DNA from: Promethearchaeota archaeon
Lineage (GTDB): Archaea; Asgardarchaeota; Lokiarchaeia; Sigyniarchaeales; SOKP01
NCBI GenBank assembly: GCA_019057795.1
Contig: JAHLWS010000030.1
Coordinates: forward strand, 1-64,000
Reading direction: 5' to 3'
Length of the DNA: 64,000 nucleotides
Shown here: positions 42,972-52,282 of the stretch, piece by piece
Layout of the letters: each line of letters opens with the position of its first letter
Position numbering within the stretch: position 1 is the stretch's first letter
Notes under the pieces: model-generated
Seen by the model: only the letters and a program-made list of their open reading frames with translations
What the model was told of the DNA's origin: nothing
Database searches by the model: none
Program-made: the position numbers and the translations under genes

Positions 42972-43910
42972 TTAATCATAAGGATGTTCTTTCATATAAT
43001 TTAATCCATCATTTAAATCAAAAATCTTAAAATCTGGACCAATAGTATTTTTTAATTTGCTAATATCTAATCCAGCATTTTTTGGACGGACAGCTATTTG
43101 TTTAAAGTAATTTATTGGTTCAATTAAATCTGATTTATATTTAAAAATTTCCGCACATTTAACGGCCATTTCATATCTATTCAGAATGCAATCTCCTACT
43201 GTATGATATATACCTCTGGCATCTTTTTCAATTAGCTTTAATAAGATCTGAGCTAAATTTCTTACAAAAGTTGGAGAATTAATTTGATTGGTAACCATAG
43301 AGATTTTCTCATTTTGTTTTAATTTATTTAAGATCCATGTAATAAAATTCAGTTTAGATTTATTCCACCCGTATAAGACGGCAGATCTACAGATAAGATA
43401 ATCAATTCCAGAATTAATTATAGCTAATTCTGCTTCATATTTTGTTTTACCATAGTGGCTTAAAGGATTAGGAACATCATCTTCAGTATAACCCCCATTC
43501 TCTTTTATTCCATCAAATATGAAATCGGTTGAAAGAAAGACTAATTTTGAATTACTTTTTTCACAGGCTTTTATTACATTTTTAGGCCCTTCCACATTTA
43601 TTTTTGTGGCAAATTTTTTATCTATTTCACACTGATCAACATCTGTCATTGCTGCTGTCAACAAAATGATGTCAGGAGATATATTAATAATTTTTTTTAT
43701 TATTTCCTTATTCTTCGTTATATCTATATTATAAAAAGGAATATTTTCCTGAATATTATCGTTATTCAAGTCTGAAGCTATTAAAAATAAATGATTATTA
43801 AGAACTTCTTTTTCATTCCTAAACTGAAGAATATTTGAACCTAAAAACCCATTTGCACCGATAATTAAAACTTTTTTTAAATGATTATCTATTTTTATAT
43901 TGTTTTTCAT
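42972..43910 (-). CDS. rmlD: dTDP-4-dehydrorhamnose reductase
   Basis: An extended short-chain dehydrogenase (312 residues) catalysing the last step of dTDP-L-rhamnose synthesis with NAD(P)H. It has the Rossmann motif VLIIGANGFLGSNIL, the STDFIFDG strand and the catalytic Y-x-x-x-K in HYGKTKYEAE near 155-165. The family's CRSAVLYGW segment follows. It is the last of four genes in the order rmlA, rmlC, rmlB, rmlD on the minus strand. Its ATG lies 26 bases inside the end of rmlB, so translation is probably coupled. Slightly longer than bacterial RmlD (about 290). Confidence 0.88.
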   Translation of the reverse strand: MKNNIKIDNHLKKVLIIGANGFLGSNILQFRNEKEVLNNHLFLIASDLNNDNIQENIPFYNIDITKNKEIIKKIINISPDIILLTAAMTDVDQCEIDKKFATKINVEGPKNVIKACEKSNSKLVFLSTDFIFDGIKENGGYTEDDVPNPLSHYGKTKYEAELAIINSGIDYLICRSAVLYGWNKSKLNFITWILNKLKQNEKISMVTNQINSPTFVRNLAQILLKLIEKDARGIYHTVGDCILNRYEMAVKCAEIFKYKSDLIEPINYFKQIAVRPKNAGLDISKLKNTIGPDFKIFDLNDGLNYMKEHPYD

Positions 43911-44916
43911 AATATGTCAGATATTCTTTAGTTGTCACATTTTTTAACCACTCTTCATTATAAAGGTACCATTGAACGGTTAGTTCTAATGCTTTTTCGA
44001 ACTTTATTTCAGGCTTCCAACCTAATTCTTTAGTAATTTTATTGTGATCAATCGCATATCTTAAGTCATGACCAGGACGATCTGTTACAAAAGTTATTAG
44101 AGATTCTGGCTTATCTAATATTTTTAATATTTTTTTAACTAAATCGATATTGGAAATCTCAGAATCTCCGCCAATATTATAAATTTGTCCGATTTTTCCA
44201 TCTAATAATACTTTTAAAATAGCCTTACAATGATCATCAACATATATCCAATCTCTGATATTAATTCCTTTACCGTAGATAGGCAATTCTTTATCGTTCG
44301 TAGCATTATAAATCATTAGAGGAATAAGTTTTTCAGGAAATTGATAAGGACCATAATTATTTGAACATCGCGTAATATTTACTGGAAGATTAAAAGTTTT
44401 ATAATAAGAATTCACTAAAAGATCTGCTGATGCTTTACTTGCAGAATATGGACTATTAGGAGATAAATGAGTCGATTCAGTAAAAGGAGAATCATTAAAA
44501 TCTAATGAGCCATATACTTCATCAGTAGATATTTGAACAAATTTTTCTATTTTATGCTTTCTAGCAGCATTTAATAATGATTGAGTCCCAAAGAAATTTG
44601 TTTCACAGCATATACTTGGATTGTCAATTGAACGGTCTACATGAGATTCAGCCGCAAAATTAACTATATAATCAACTTCTTCTTTATTAATTATCTTGTC
44701 AATAGTTGCAAAATCACATATATCATTTTTATAAAATCTGTATTCATTAGGGAATTTTCTATCAATTTCTTTTAAGTTCTCTGGATTACCAGCGTAAGTT
44801 AATTTATCAACATTAATAATTTTAAAATCCTCGTTTAAACTAAGAATATATCTAATAAAATTACTCCCAATAAAGCCCATCCCGCCTGTGACTAAAATTT
44901 TTTTCATTTCAACCAA
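43885..44916 (-). CDS. rmlB: dTDP-glucose 4,6-dehydratase
   Basis: The second enzyme of dTDP-rhamnose synthesis removes water from dTDP-glucose using bound NAD. The product has 343 residues with the cofactor motif ILVTGGMGFIGSNFIRY, NFAAESHVDRSI, QISTDEVYGS (catalytic Thr-Asp-Glu), SPYSASKASADLLV (Y-x-x-x-K), ITRCSNNYGPYQFPEKLIPLM and IYGKGINIRDWIYVDDHC. All family hallmarks are present and length is standard. rmlC lies 19 bases upstream and rmlD overlaps its 3' end. Confidence 0.97.
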   Translation of the reverse strand: MVEMKKILVTGGMGFIGSNFIRYILSLNEDFKIINVDKLTYAGNPENLKEIDRKFPNEYRFYKNDICDFATIDKIINKEEVDYIVNFAAESHVDRSIDNPSICCETNFFGTQSLLNAARKHKIEKFVQISTDEVYGSLDFNDSPFTESTHLSPNSPYSASKASADLLVNSYYKTFNLPVNITRCSNNYGPYQFPEKLIPLMIYNATNDKELPIYGKGINIRDWIYVDDHCKAILKVLLDGKIGQIYNIGGDSEISNIDLVKKILKILDKPESLITFVTDRPGHDLRYAIDHNKITKELGWKPEIKFEKALELTVQWYLYNEEWLKNVTTKEYLTYYEKQYKNR

Positions 44917-44935
44917 ATTTCAACATAATTTAATT

Positions 44936-45397
44936 TTATCCCATTTTAATATCCCAGTTATAATCGATTTCTTCAGAATTATATGGCAACCGATATTCAT
45001 CGGGTTGAGTATAATTATAATACTCAGTAGGAACATTAAGTACCATCATTCTTTTATTACCAACAGCTTTAAACCCGTGCCATATATTAGGTGGTATTGT
45101 TACTAAAAGTGGATTTTTTTCTCCAAAAAATATTTCGTTAATTTTTTTATACGTAGATGATTCTTTTCGATCATCATAAAGTACTAATTTGGCGTTACCA
45201 ATTATACAGACCATATTATCCGTTTGAATTTTATGAGAATGCCAAGCTTTCACCACATTTGGAAAAGCTACAGTAATATAAGCTTGACCAAATTTCTTAA
45301 ACATCGGCCAATCTGATCTAAAGCATTCCTGTAAATATCCTCTCTCATCTAAAATAGGACTTAATTTTTTAACCAAAACACCATCAATTAAATTCAT
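44936..45397 (-). CDS. rmlC: dTDP-4-dehydrorhamnose 3,5-epimerase-like cupin (short form)
   Basis: A 153-residue cupin. It has DERGYLQECFRSDW (the G-x-x-x-E-x-F-R region), VVKAWHSHKIQTDNMVCIIGNAKLVLYDDR with the substrate-binding histidine pair, VTIPPNIWHGFKAVG, and the C-terminal NVPTEYYNYTQPDEYRLPY with the catalytic tyrosine region. This is shorter than typical bacterial RmlC (about 180) but matches the compact variant found in many archaea. Position between rmlA and rmlB supports the function. ATG start at 45395-45397; rmlA ends 44 bases upstream. Confidence 0.88.
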   Translation of the reverse strand: MNLIDGVLVKKLSPILDERGYLQECFRSDWPMFKKFGQAYITVAFPNVVKAWHSHKIQTDNMVCIIGNAKLVLYDDRKESSTYKKINEIFFGEKNPLLVTIPPNIWHGFKAVGNKRMMVLNVPTEYYNYTQPDEYRLPYNSEEIDYNWDIKMG

Positions 45398-45441
45398 TAT
45401 TAATTCACTAAATACTATTTTTTTGAAAATTTAGAAAAAAT

Positions 45442-46194
45442 TTAACTTTTATTATTTAAAAATGATTTAACAAAATTACTCGATTTAATTAGAGTATCAA
45501 ATGTTCCCGCATCAGACCAGAATCCTTTAACAAAAATAGCCTTTGCTTTATTAATTTTGACGTAATAATTATTGACATCTGTAATTTCTAACTCACCCCT
45601 ATCTGAATAACCAATTTCATTTATAATTTTTTTAATTAAATCAAAAATATTTTCATTATAAAGGTATAAGCCTGTTACCGCATAATTACTCTTAGGAATT
45701 TTAGGTTTTTCTTCAATTGATTTAATAGTATTATCATTATTTAATTCAGCAACTCCAAATCTTTGAGGATCCTCGACTTTTTTTAAAAATAAACAACATT
45801 GATGTTCATTTGACTTTTCAAATTCTTCAATTTCTGATTTAAAAGCATCTTCAAATATATTATCTCCTAGAATAACAGCAATTTTATGTCCTTTTACAAT
45901 ATTTTTTGTTAAGTATAAAGCTTCTGCAATACCACCAGGTCTTTGTTGATATACATAATTAAAATTCGCATTAAATTCACTACCATCTCCTAACAATCTT
46001 ACAAAATCTCCTACACTTTCTCCGCCTAAAACAATTGTTATATCTTTTATTCCTGAACTAGTTAGCGTTTTAATAACTTTATAAATCATTGGTTCATCAT
46101 AGACGGGTAAGAGATGTTTGTTTGTAACTTTGGTTAATGGTGATAACCTTGAACCCGTACCACCAGCTAAAATAACTCCTTTAATTGTAATCAA
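45442..46194 (-). CDS. rmlA: Glucose-1-phosphate thymidylyltransferase (short form)
   Basis: This enzyme couples glucose-1-phosphate to dTTP, making dTDP-glucose, the first step of rhamnose synthesis. The 250-residue product shows the nucleotidyltransferase signature GVILAGGTGSRLSPLTKVTNKHLLPVYDEPMIY, GGESVGDFVRLLGDGSEF, YVYQQRPGGIAEAL, VILGDNIFED (metal site) and EEKPKIPKSNYAVTGLYLY. It lacks the C-terminal extension of the 290-residue form. The start is TTG at 46192-46194, as no ATG lies in a suitable place. It heads the operon rmlA-rmlC-rmlB-rmlD. Confidence 0.95.
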   Translation of the reverse strand: MITIKGVILAGGTGSRLSPLTKVTNKHLLPVYDEPMIYKVIKTLTSSGIKDITIVLGGESVGDFVRLLGDGSEFNANFNYVYQQRPGGIAEALYLTKNIVKGHKIAVILGDNIFEDAFKSEIEEFEKSNEHQCCLFLKKVEDPQRFGVAELNNDNTIKSIEEKPKIPKSNYAVTGLYLYNENIFDLIKKIINEIGYSDRGELEITDVNNYYVKINKAKAIFVKGFWSDAGTFDTLIKSSNFVKSFLNNKS

Positions 46195-46501
46195 CTATAT
46201 TTTAATTTTATTCGTTTTATTCTTTATATTTCTAATTCTTTAATATTAAATTTATTTCATAAATTTTAAGATTTTTTTGAAGTGTATTTAAACAATAATT
46301 TCTGAATCATTTTGATTATTTTTCTTAAGTCTTTTAAAATAACAATTAATGGTTAAGAAATTATATTTCTTATAATATAACAAATTAAGTAATTATTAGT
46401 GGTTCAATTCTCGTTAGCATTTTGATTTCTTTATATTGAATTTCAATTTGCTTTAAATTTTAAAATTATATTCGAAATTGAGTAAACAAAATTAACTTTG
46501 A
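46195..46501. other. Intergenic region upstream of the rhamnose operon
   Basis: This should contain the rmlA promoter and the 3' end of the CmcI-like gene. AT-rich; no coding remnant or repeat recognised. Confidence 0.5.
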
Positions 46502-47242
46502 TTAATTTATTCTTTTAAGATATCCATTAGGATTAGTTGTCATATAAAACTTTTCTTTTGTCTTATCAATAATGAAATTTTTATTCTCAAGTAAAAAATC
46601 TTCGATGGCTTCCATTGGACCTGGACCAAAATTTTCAAAAACGGGATGTCCATTAATATTTGAATCCTCTACGATTAAATAACAGTCTTTTGTCACCATT
46701 TTGCTGTAGATTCTTAACTCATTAAGTACATGTTCTTTTGAATGGTCAGAATCTAAGATTACTATAACTTTATCGTCCTTGTTAATTTTTTCACTTACTT
46801 GGTTTTCAATTTCTTTTGAAGTAGTTGATCCCTTTAGAAAAGTAATTCTTTGATGTTTTGGTCTGCCTTCAAACTCTTCAATATCTATTGTAATAATTCG
46901 TCCATAGTTAATCAATTCACATATATTTGCTAAAAATAGAGCACTTCCCCCTTTATATGTACCACATTCAATGATTATATCTGGTTTCAGAGATACGATA
47001 ATTTCCTGATATATCCATAAATCAAAAGGACATTTATACAATTGATTAGTTAACCAATTTGTATTTCTCCAGGTTTGATAGGGATTATTATAATAGAGTT
47101 TATGAAAATGTTCTACAATGAATTTTTCATTCAATTTATTTTGGAAGATAACATCTAGAATTTTACTTGTAGGAATAATTCTGGTAATTTTAGGTAAACT
47201 AAATTTAAGAATCTTATCTATAAGCTTTTTTTGAAAGTTCAT
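46502..47242 (-). CDS. CmcI-family (cephalosporin hydroxylase-like) sugar O-methyltransferase
   Basis: The protein (246 residues) has the CmcI-type SAM fold: PDIIIECGTYKGGSALFLANICELI (motif I), IITIDIEEF, KVIVILDSDHSKEHVLNELRIYSKMV (metal-binding D-S-D-H) and LIVEDSNINGHPV near the C-terminus. CmcI relatives in cell-surface loci are rhamnose or hexose O-methyltransferases. Location beside rmlABCD makes rhamnose methylation plausible. Its ATG overlaps the stop of the upstream methyltransferase by 4 bases, so the two enzymes are co-translated. Confidence 0.85.
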   Translation of the reverse strand: MNFQKKLIDKILKFSLPKITRIIPTSKILDVIFQNKLNEKFIVEHFHKLYYNNPYQTWRNTNWLTNQLYKCPFDLWIYQEIIVSLKPDIIIECGTYKGGSALFLANICELINYGRIITIDIEEFEGRPKHQRITFLKGSTTSKEIENQVSEKINKDDKVIVILDSDHSKEHVLNELRIYSKMVTKDCYLIVEDSNINGHPVFENFGPGPMEAIEDFLLENKNFIIDKTKEKFYMTTNPNGYLKRIN

Positions 47243-47934
47243 AATTTAGGTAAGTTTTTTTTTAACGAATAAATAAAATCACTAAAAAATTCAGGATTTT
47301 TTAAATTAAGCAATTTTACTCTATTAGCTTCTAAATCTTTATAAGTAAGATTTTTGATTTCCTCTGTTGAATAGTTTAAAGTGCTTTCAGGCTTTCCTTT
47401 AACGATTATTCCAAGACCATAATCACAGTCTAATACAAATATTTTAAGATTGTCGTAATTGGATCGAAGTTGTACTATTGTTTTCCAAACATCTCCATTC
47501 CATTCTCCAGTCCAGCCAGAGACGGACTCTTTTTCTGCTTCCTCAATAGAAAATGCCGGTGTAGCTGCAGGTTCGTGTGGAGGGTTACAGTCATGTATTA
47601 CGATTATTCCATTATTAGTTAAATAATTAAGAGTATTAAGAACATCCTTTAAAGATTGTTCATAAGTATGCAATCCATCAATTAAAACAACATCAATGCC
47701 TTTTTTAATTATAATTTTTGGAATATTATTAAAAAACGCGTCACTCGTCATTTCAAAAATCTGGCGCTTTTTTTGTTTTTTTTTTTGTATTCGTATTATA
47801 GGATCAACAGCAAATTTCTTTGATGCTCTAATTTGATTAAAACATTTCCCTTCATGAATTCCTATTTCTAAATAAGTTTTAGCTCTTTTTATATTTATGA
47901 TTTCTTGTAAAACCGAAATTCTATTCATATTCAT
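47239..47934 (-). CDS. Class I SAM-dependent methyltransferase (Methyltransf_24 type)
   Basis: A 231-residue enzyme. AKTYLEIGIHEGKCFNQIRASKKFAVDP is motif I with the acidic end of strand 2, GIDVVLIDGLHTYEQSLKDVLNTL is the D-G-x-H motif, and NGIIVIHDCNPP is the strand-5 motif with the family's H-D-C-N-P-P. This is the profile of small methyltransferases in polysaccharide and glycopeptide loci. It overlaps the CmcI-like gene by 4 bases and so likely methylates the same glycan at another position. Confidence 0.85.
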   Translation of the reverse strand: MNMNRISVLQEIINIKRAKTYLEIGIHEGKCFNQIRASKKFAVDPIIRIQKKKQKKRQIFEMTSDAFFNNIPKIIIKKGIDVVLIDGLHTYEQSLKDVLNTLNYLTNNGIIVIHDCNPPHEPAATPAFSIEEAEKESVSGWTGEWNGDVWKTIVQLRSNYDNLKIFVLDCDYGLGIIVKGKPESTLNYSTEEIKNLTYKDLEANRVKLLNLKNPEFFSDFIYSLKKNLPKL

Positions 47935-48344
47935 TTATGTTTATTTATAGCTCCTATTAATATTTTTTGATTTATGATAAAATTCATAGAAAATAATAAT
48001 TGAAATATAATTATCTTTTCTCATTTCCAGAATTTTTTTACCTAATTTATTTATCTATTTTTTCGTTTGAAAGTCTCTTTAAATTTAGTTTGTGTTGATA
48101 ATATTTTAACCATTAGACTTCATTAAAGTTTAGATTATCATAAGTTATTAGGATCATATGTAGTATTTAATTTTCTATAGTCTTTAATTACATATTCCAA
48201 TTTTACTTTCACATCCAAAAGAGTTAATTCCTAAGGTATATCTCTTATTGCTTGATTTTTATATTTTTTAAAATTTCCCCATGAATATCTCTCCAATTTA
48301 ATATTTTTAATTTAAAATATGAAAAGTTTTATAAAAATTACACT
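47935..48344. other. Gap with a decayed minus-strand coding remnant
   Basis: At about 48135-48300 on the minus strand a frame gives LERYSWGNFKKYKNQAIRDIP, a stop, then ELTLLDVKVKLEYVIKDYRKLNTTYDPNNL and a double stop. It has the look of the C-terminus of a sugar-metabolism protein, but I cannot name it. The rest is featureless. Confidence 0.4.
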
Positions 48345-48971
48345 ATGAAACAATGGAATACTGATCCTGAAAATTTAGATGCTTCAATTACTGCAAGAAT
48401 TCCTGTTCGATATAATACTGATGATAGATATTTTGATTCAAAAATTCAAGCCATGCCTTTAAATGGTTATTTTAACCTATTTAATACTCTCCTTAAAGGA
48501 ATCGAAATTAGGTATAATAATGAATTTTCAGAAGTTAAAAATGAAATCTCCTATGATAGATTAATTTATACAAGACCAATTGATGAATTTTTTAGTTATA
48601 AATACGGAAAACTCCCTTATAGATCATTGAAATTCATTTTTGAAAATCATAGGAAAGAATATTATCAAGATAACATTCATGTAAATTATCCAAATGATTT
48701 TGATTATACAAGAATAGTGGAAATCAAACATGCTACTGGCCAAAAATGTAATTCTACACCAATAGTTAAAGAATTTCCATCTCAAATAGGAAAACCTTTT
48801 TATCCGATTCCCAATCCTCAAAATCACAATTTATATTTAAAATATAATCAAACCGCTATTAAATTAAAAAATGTTTACTTTATTGGAAGATTAGCAACAT
48901 ATCAATATTTGAACATGGATCAAGTTGTAAAGCAAGCATTACAACTTTTTAATCAAATTAGAAATTCATAA
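48345..48971 (+). pseudogene. glf: C-terminal half of UDP-galactopyranose mutase
   Basis: The 208-residue product corresponds to the second half of Glf, the FAD enzyme that converts UDP-galactopyranose to the furanose form. It begins KQWNTDPENLDASITARIPVRYNTDDRYFDSKIQAMPLNGYFNLF, with the family arginine in ARIPVR, and continues with YTRPIDEFFSYKYGKLPYRSLKF and VYFIGRLATYQYLNMDQVVKQAL, the C-terminal FAD contact. The N-terminal dinucleotide-binding domain (about 170 residues, GxGxxG) is missing and I see no remnant of it upstream, so the fragment cannot be a working mutase by itself. The other flavoprotein, at 41642, is a different protein. Confidence 0.85.
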
Positions 48972-48997
48972 AGATAAGAATGATCTTGTTATTATTT

Positions 48998-49951
48998 TTA
49001 CCACTTTAAGTATTCACGAATTTTCAATTGAAAGTAAATTACATTCTTAAAACGGATATTAAAATATTTCATTAGCTTTCTTTTTATTAAAGAAATTAAA
49101 ATTTCTGTAATAAAAAATAATTTAATGAACCAAAAACTCTTCTTGTAATGTTTCCTATAATATAGAACTTGACATTTCCTCGATTCATTATATCTAGAAG
49201 GTGTTGTTATCCTTTTGTAAGAACTCGAATGATCATGGAAAATTTCTGCAGTTGGGACTAGATAAATATTATACCCTCTATCTTTTATTCTTTTACATAA
49301 ATCCACATCATTATAGGATAGAGAAAAATCCGGATCGATTATATAACCCTCTTCATGAATTAGTTCCATCCTCATAATTGTACAGGCAAAAGGAACTTGA
49401 TCAATTTGAGAAACTTTGTTTAAATTTAAATTTAATGAGGAATAGGCATAATATTTCTTCATTTTTTTAGAGAAAAAATATTGATCTATCGATTTTCCTA
49501 AGCTTGTCATAAGAAAAAAATATTTATTAATGGTCCAACTCGTTGCATAATAATATAAAGGAGTATTATCAGGATTAAGTTGTTTTGCTGAGGCCATCCC
49601 AGCATCTGGATTAGTTTCCATGAACCTAATCAGTTCTAGTATTGGTGCTCCCTTTTGGTATGTATCAGGATCTAGAAAAACCCAATAACGACCTTTAGCT
49701 TTATTAATTACTTTATTTAAAACTGCTAAACCTTCATTCTTATTATTCTTAATGAAAATTAATCTCTTATTTTCAGAGTATCTATTCATTATATCACTAA
49801 AACCAAGTTGTTGTGAGTTGTTATCAATTATGAACCATATGTAATTAAGATCTTTATAGGTTTTTAAAAAAGAATCAATACTTTTTTTTAGTTTATCAGA
49901 TACGTTCCAATTAATTGTAGAAATGGTAATTTCAATTTTATTTTTATTCAT
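48998..49951 (-). CDS. Glycosyltransferase family 2 (rhamnosyltransferase-like)
   Basis: GT-A enzyme (317 residues): EITISTINWNVSDKLKKSIDSFLKTY, WFIIDNNSQ, NEGLAVLNKVINKAKGRYWVFLDPDTYQ (metal site DPDT) and FSLSYNDVDLCKRIKDRGYNIYLVPTAEIFHDHSSS, the acceptor-side motif of the WbbL/rhamnosyltransferase-like GT2 group. With the rml genes only a few kb away, a rhamnosyl donor is plausible but unproven. Single gene, converging on the glf fragment. Confidence 0.88.
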   Translation of the reverse strand: MNKNKIEITISTINWNVSDKLKKSIDSFLKTYKDLNYIWFIIDNNSQQLGFSDIMNRYSENKRLIFIKNNKNEGLAVLNKVINKAKGRYWVFLDPDTYQKGAPILELIRFMETNPDAGMASAKQLNPDNTPLYYYATSWTINKYFFLMTSLGKSIDQYFFSKKMKKYYAYSSLNLNLNKVSQIDQVPFACTIMRMELIHEEGYIIDPDFSLSYNDVDLCKRIKDRGYNIYLVPTAEIFHDHSSSYKRITTPSRYNESRKCQVLYYRKHYKKSFWFIKLFFITEILISLIKRKLMKYFNIRFKNVIYFQLKIREYLKW

Positions 49952-50481
49952 ATTATACTCTACATTATTTCATTAAAAAAAATAGCTTTAAGTATGGCTC
50001 TAAACATATTTTAAAAAGATCAACTATTATTATTAAATTTTTTAAATGATTCTTCTATTAAAAAATCATTTTAACTAATTTTCTCTTTAATTCTAAATTA
50101 TAGGTTATTTTTATAGAATTGTTAATTTCAAATAACAACTCCCTAATTTGTTATAGATTTAGTATAATTAATAAAATTATTTTATTTAATCAACAAGTCA
50201 AAAGCATTAATTACTATTATTTAAATGTATAAAAGAATGCAATTTTTTTTTTATCTCTTTTATAATATTTAATTATTAAGTAAAAACAAAATTCGTAATT
50301 ATTATGGATAGCTTGGTTTATTTGAATAATCAGAAATATCCAATTGGTAAATTCGAATTATCCTTAATAAGAAGATTTAATATAAGAAAATATATATTGA
50401 TTAATGAATTTTATTATTAAAAGAATTTTTGTCTGTATAACACAAATTTGACTTATAAATATAATTATCAGTAATAAAAAA
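49952..50481. other. Long divergent intergenic region
   Basis: It separates the GT2 gene (minus) from the ABC exporter operon (plus) and holds both promoters. It is very AT-rich. I found no coding remnant; several TATA-like stretches occur, the best placed being at 50452-50461. Confidence 0.5.
50452..50461 (+). promoter_or_regulatory. Likely TATA box of the ABC-2 exporter operon
   Basis: CTTATAAATA is centred about 25 bases before the ATG at 50482. This fits an archaeal TATA element with a leaderless transcript; the start lacks a clear Shine-Dalgarno sequence. Confidence 0.4.
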
Positions 50482-51303
50482 ATGAGTATTAGTAATAAAA
50501 TTTTAGATAATTTATCTCAAATTTTTGCAATCGCTGAAAAAGAAATTAAATTACAATTACGAGTAAAAACTAATTTAATTCTTAGTTATATAATGCCTTT
50601 ATTAGGTTTAATTGTACCTTTCATTGTAATGGGTCAGATTTTTACTCTTACAGAAGAATTTGGTCCTTGGAATTCTCAAAATTATATGGTATTCATGTTA
50701 ACAATGTATCAGATTGCTCTTGTAAATAGGATGACTAACATATTTGCAGGCAATTTCCAAAGAGAAAAGGCATGGAAAACACTTTCAGGTCTTATAATTG
50801 CCCCTTTCCATCGATTTAATTTATTATTTGGTGTTTTTTTATCACACTTAATATCTATATCAATCCCTTTTATTTTTTTTTTTATTGTATGTTACATATT
50901 ATACCCAATATCGATTATAACTATTCTTTCTGAATTAATACTTTTTTTGTTTCTAGCTTTAGTATTTAGCGGTGTTGGTCTTATAATTGGTGTATTTGCC
51001 ATAAGTAAAGAAAGTGTTGTGAGAATCATTAATGTTTTTTTTAGTCTCGCTATTTGGTTTAGTTGCCTTGGGATGCCTTTTGAATTTTTTCCAGGTTATT
51101 TTAAAAATATAGTCGTTTATAATCCTTTATTCTACTTATTTTCTATTATCAGATATGTTTGGATTGAAAATAACATTGTATTTTCTCTGATTACCCATGG
51201 CTTTAATTTTTTTTTATTAATATCTTCTGGAATAGTTCTTCCAATTTTAGGTATTTTTTTCTTTGATTATATTTTTAAAAAGTATGGAATTGCAGGATAT
51301 TAA
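50482..51303 (+). CDS. ABC-2 type exporter permease
   Basis: A 273-residue membrane protein with six hydrophobic segments. The N-terminus (AIAEKEIKLQLRVKTNLILSYIMPLLGLIVPFIVMG) shows the amphipathic helix and first segment of ABC2 permeases, and the loop GNFQREKAWKTLSGLIIAPFHRFNLLFG is the coupling/TSGL-like region. Together with the adjacent ATPase it would export a glycan, lipid-linked sugar or other amphiphile. It is followed after 5 bases by its ATPase. Among archaeal ABC-2 systems it could equally be a drug-type (DrrAB-like) exporter; the glycan context favours polysaccharide. Confidence 0.85.
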   Translation: MSISNKILDNLSQIFAIAEKEIKLQLRVKTNLILSYIMPLLGLIVPFIVMGQIFTLTEEFGPWNSQNYMVFMLTMYQIALVNRMTNIFAGNFQREKAWKTLSGLIIAPFHRFNLLFGVFLSHLISISIPFIFFFIVCYILYPISIITILSELILFLFLALVFSGVGLIIGVFAISKESVVRIINVFFSLAIWFSCLGMPFEFFPGYFKNIVVYNPLFYLFSIIRYVWIENNIVFSLITHGFNFFLLISSGIVLPILGIFFFDYIFKKYGIAGY

Positions 51304-51308
51304 ATAAT

Positions 51309-52226
51309 ATGACAAATAATATTATAGAAACTTTTGATCTATCAAAGGAGTATAAATTAAGAAAAAAACAGACCTCAATACTAGCTTTAGATGGGGTAAA
51401 TATAACCATTAAAGAGGGTGAAATCTTTGGATTATTAGGGCCAAACGGTGCTGGAAAAACTACATTAGTTCAAATTCTAACAACTCTAATACAGCCTTCT
51501 AGTGGTTATGCCACAGTGAATGGATTTAATATTTTAAAACGACCTCAAGAAGCGAAAGCGAATATTGCACTTATGTTAGGAAATCAAATGATATATTATA
51601 GAATGACTGGATACGATAATCTAAAATTTTTCTGTAAAATATACAAAGTGCCAAATTATAAAGAAAAGATTTACGAGATTGCTAAAGAATATGGTTTAGA
51701 AAATTGGCTTAAGCAATACGTGGAAAAATATTCGAGTGGAATGAAAATGAAATTAGCTCTTTGTAGAACATTTTTATTAAACCGTCCTATTCTAATTTTA
51801 GATGAACCCACTTTGGGATTAGATGTAAAGTTGAAAAAGTATGTTGTAGATACGTTAAAAAAAGTAGATAGCACTATACTATTAACGAGTCACGATATGG
51901 GAGTAGTAGAAAAGCTATGCAATCGTATAGCTTTTGTAAATAATGGAAAGATTATAAAAATTGGAACTAAGGACCAAATTAGTAATTTTATTAAATCAGA
52001 AATTAAAATAGATATTAAATTAATAAATAATAGGAAAGAGTTAGGAAAAGTTTTGGAGGATCAAAACTATATTTCTAATGTTAAAGACATTAAAAAAGGT
52101 TTTCAAATCACCTTAAATGAAAGAAAAAGTTATAACAAGCTTCTTTCAATATTAAGTAAATATGAAATTCAAATGATAAATGAGCGCAAACTTTCTTTAG
52201 AAGATTTATTTCTTAACATTATTTAG
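51309..52226 (+). CDS. ABC-2 exporter ATP-binding protein
   Basis: The motor subunit (305 residues) has Walker A GPNGAGKTT at 44-52, a Q-loop region (LMLGNQMIYYRMTGYDNLKFFC), signature YSSGMKMKLALCR in place of LSGGQ, Walker B ILILDEPTLGLD and H-loop TSHD. A C-terminal extension of about 90 residues ends in SLEDLFLNII. This DrrA/CcmA-like domain is typical of ABC-2 exporters; carbohydrate-binding Wzt tails are longer. It is 5 bases downstream of its permease. A 3' piece of a related gene survives at 10500-10938, so at least one further copy of this system existed. Confidence 0.95.
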   Translation: MTNNIIETFDLSKEYKLRKKQTSILALDGVNITIKEGEIFGLLGPNGAGKTTLVQILTTLIQPSSGYATVNGFNILKRPQEAKANIALMLGNQMIYYRMTGYDNLKFFCKIYKVPNYKEKIYEIAKEYGLENWLKQYVEKYSSGMKMKLALCRTFLLNRPILILDEPTLGLDVKLKKYVVDTLKKVDSTILLTSHDMGVVEKLCNRIAFVNNGKIIKIGTKDQISNFIKSEIKIDIKLINNRKELGKVLEDQNYISNVKDIKKGFQITLNERKSYNKLLSILSKYEIQMINERKLSLEDLFLNII

Positions 52227-52282
52227 TTAATATATAAAATCTAAATTAACAATCTAAACAAATATAATAGATAAATTAAATA

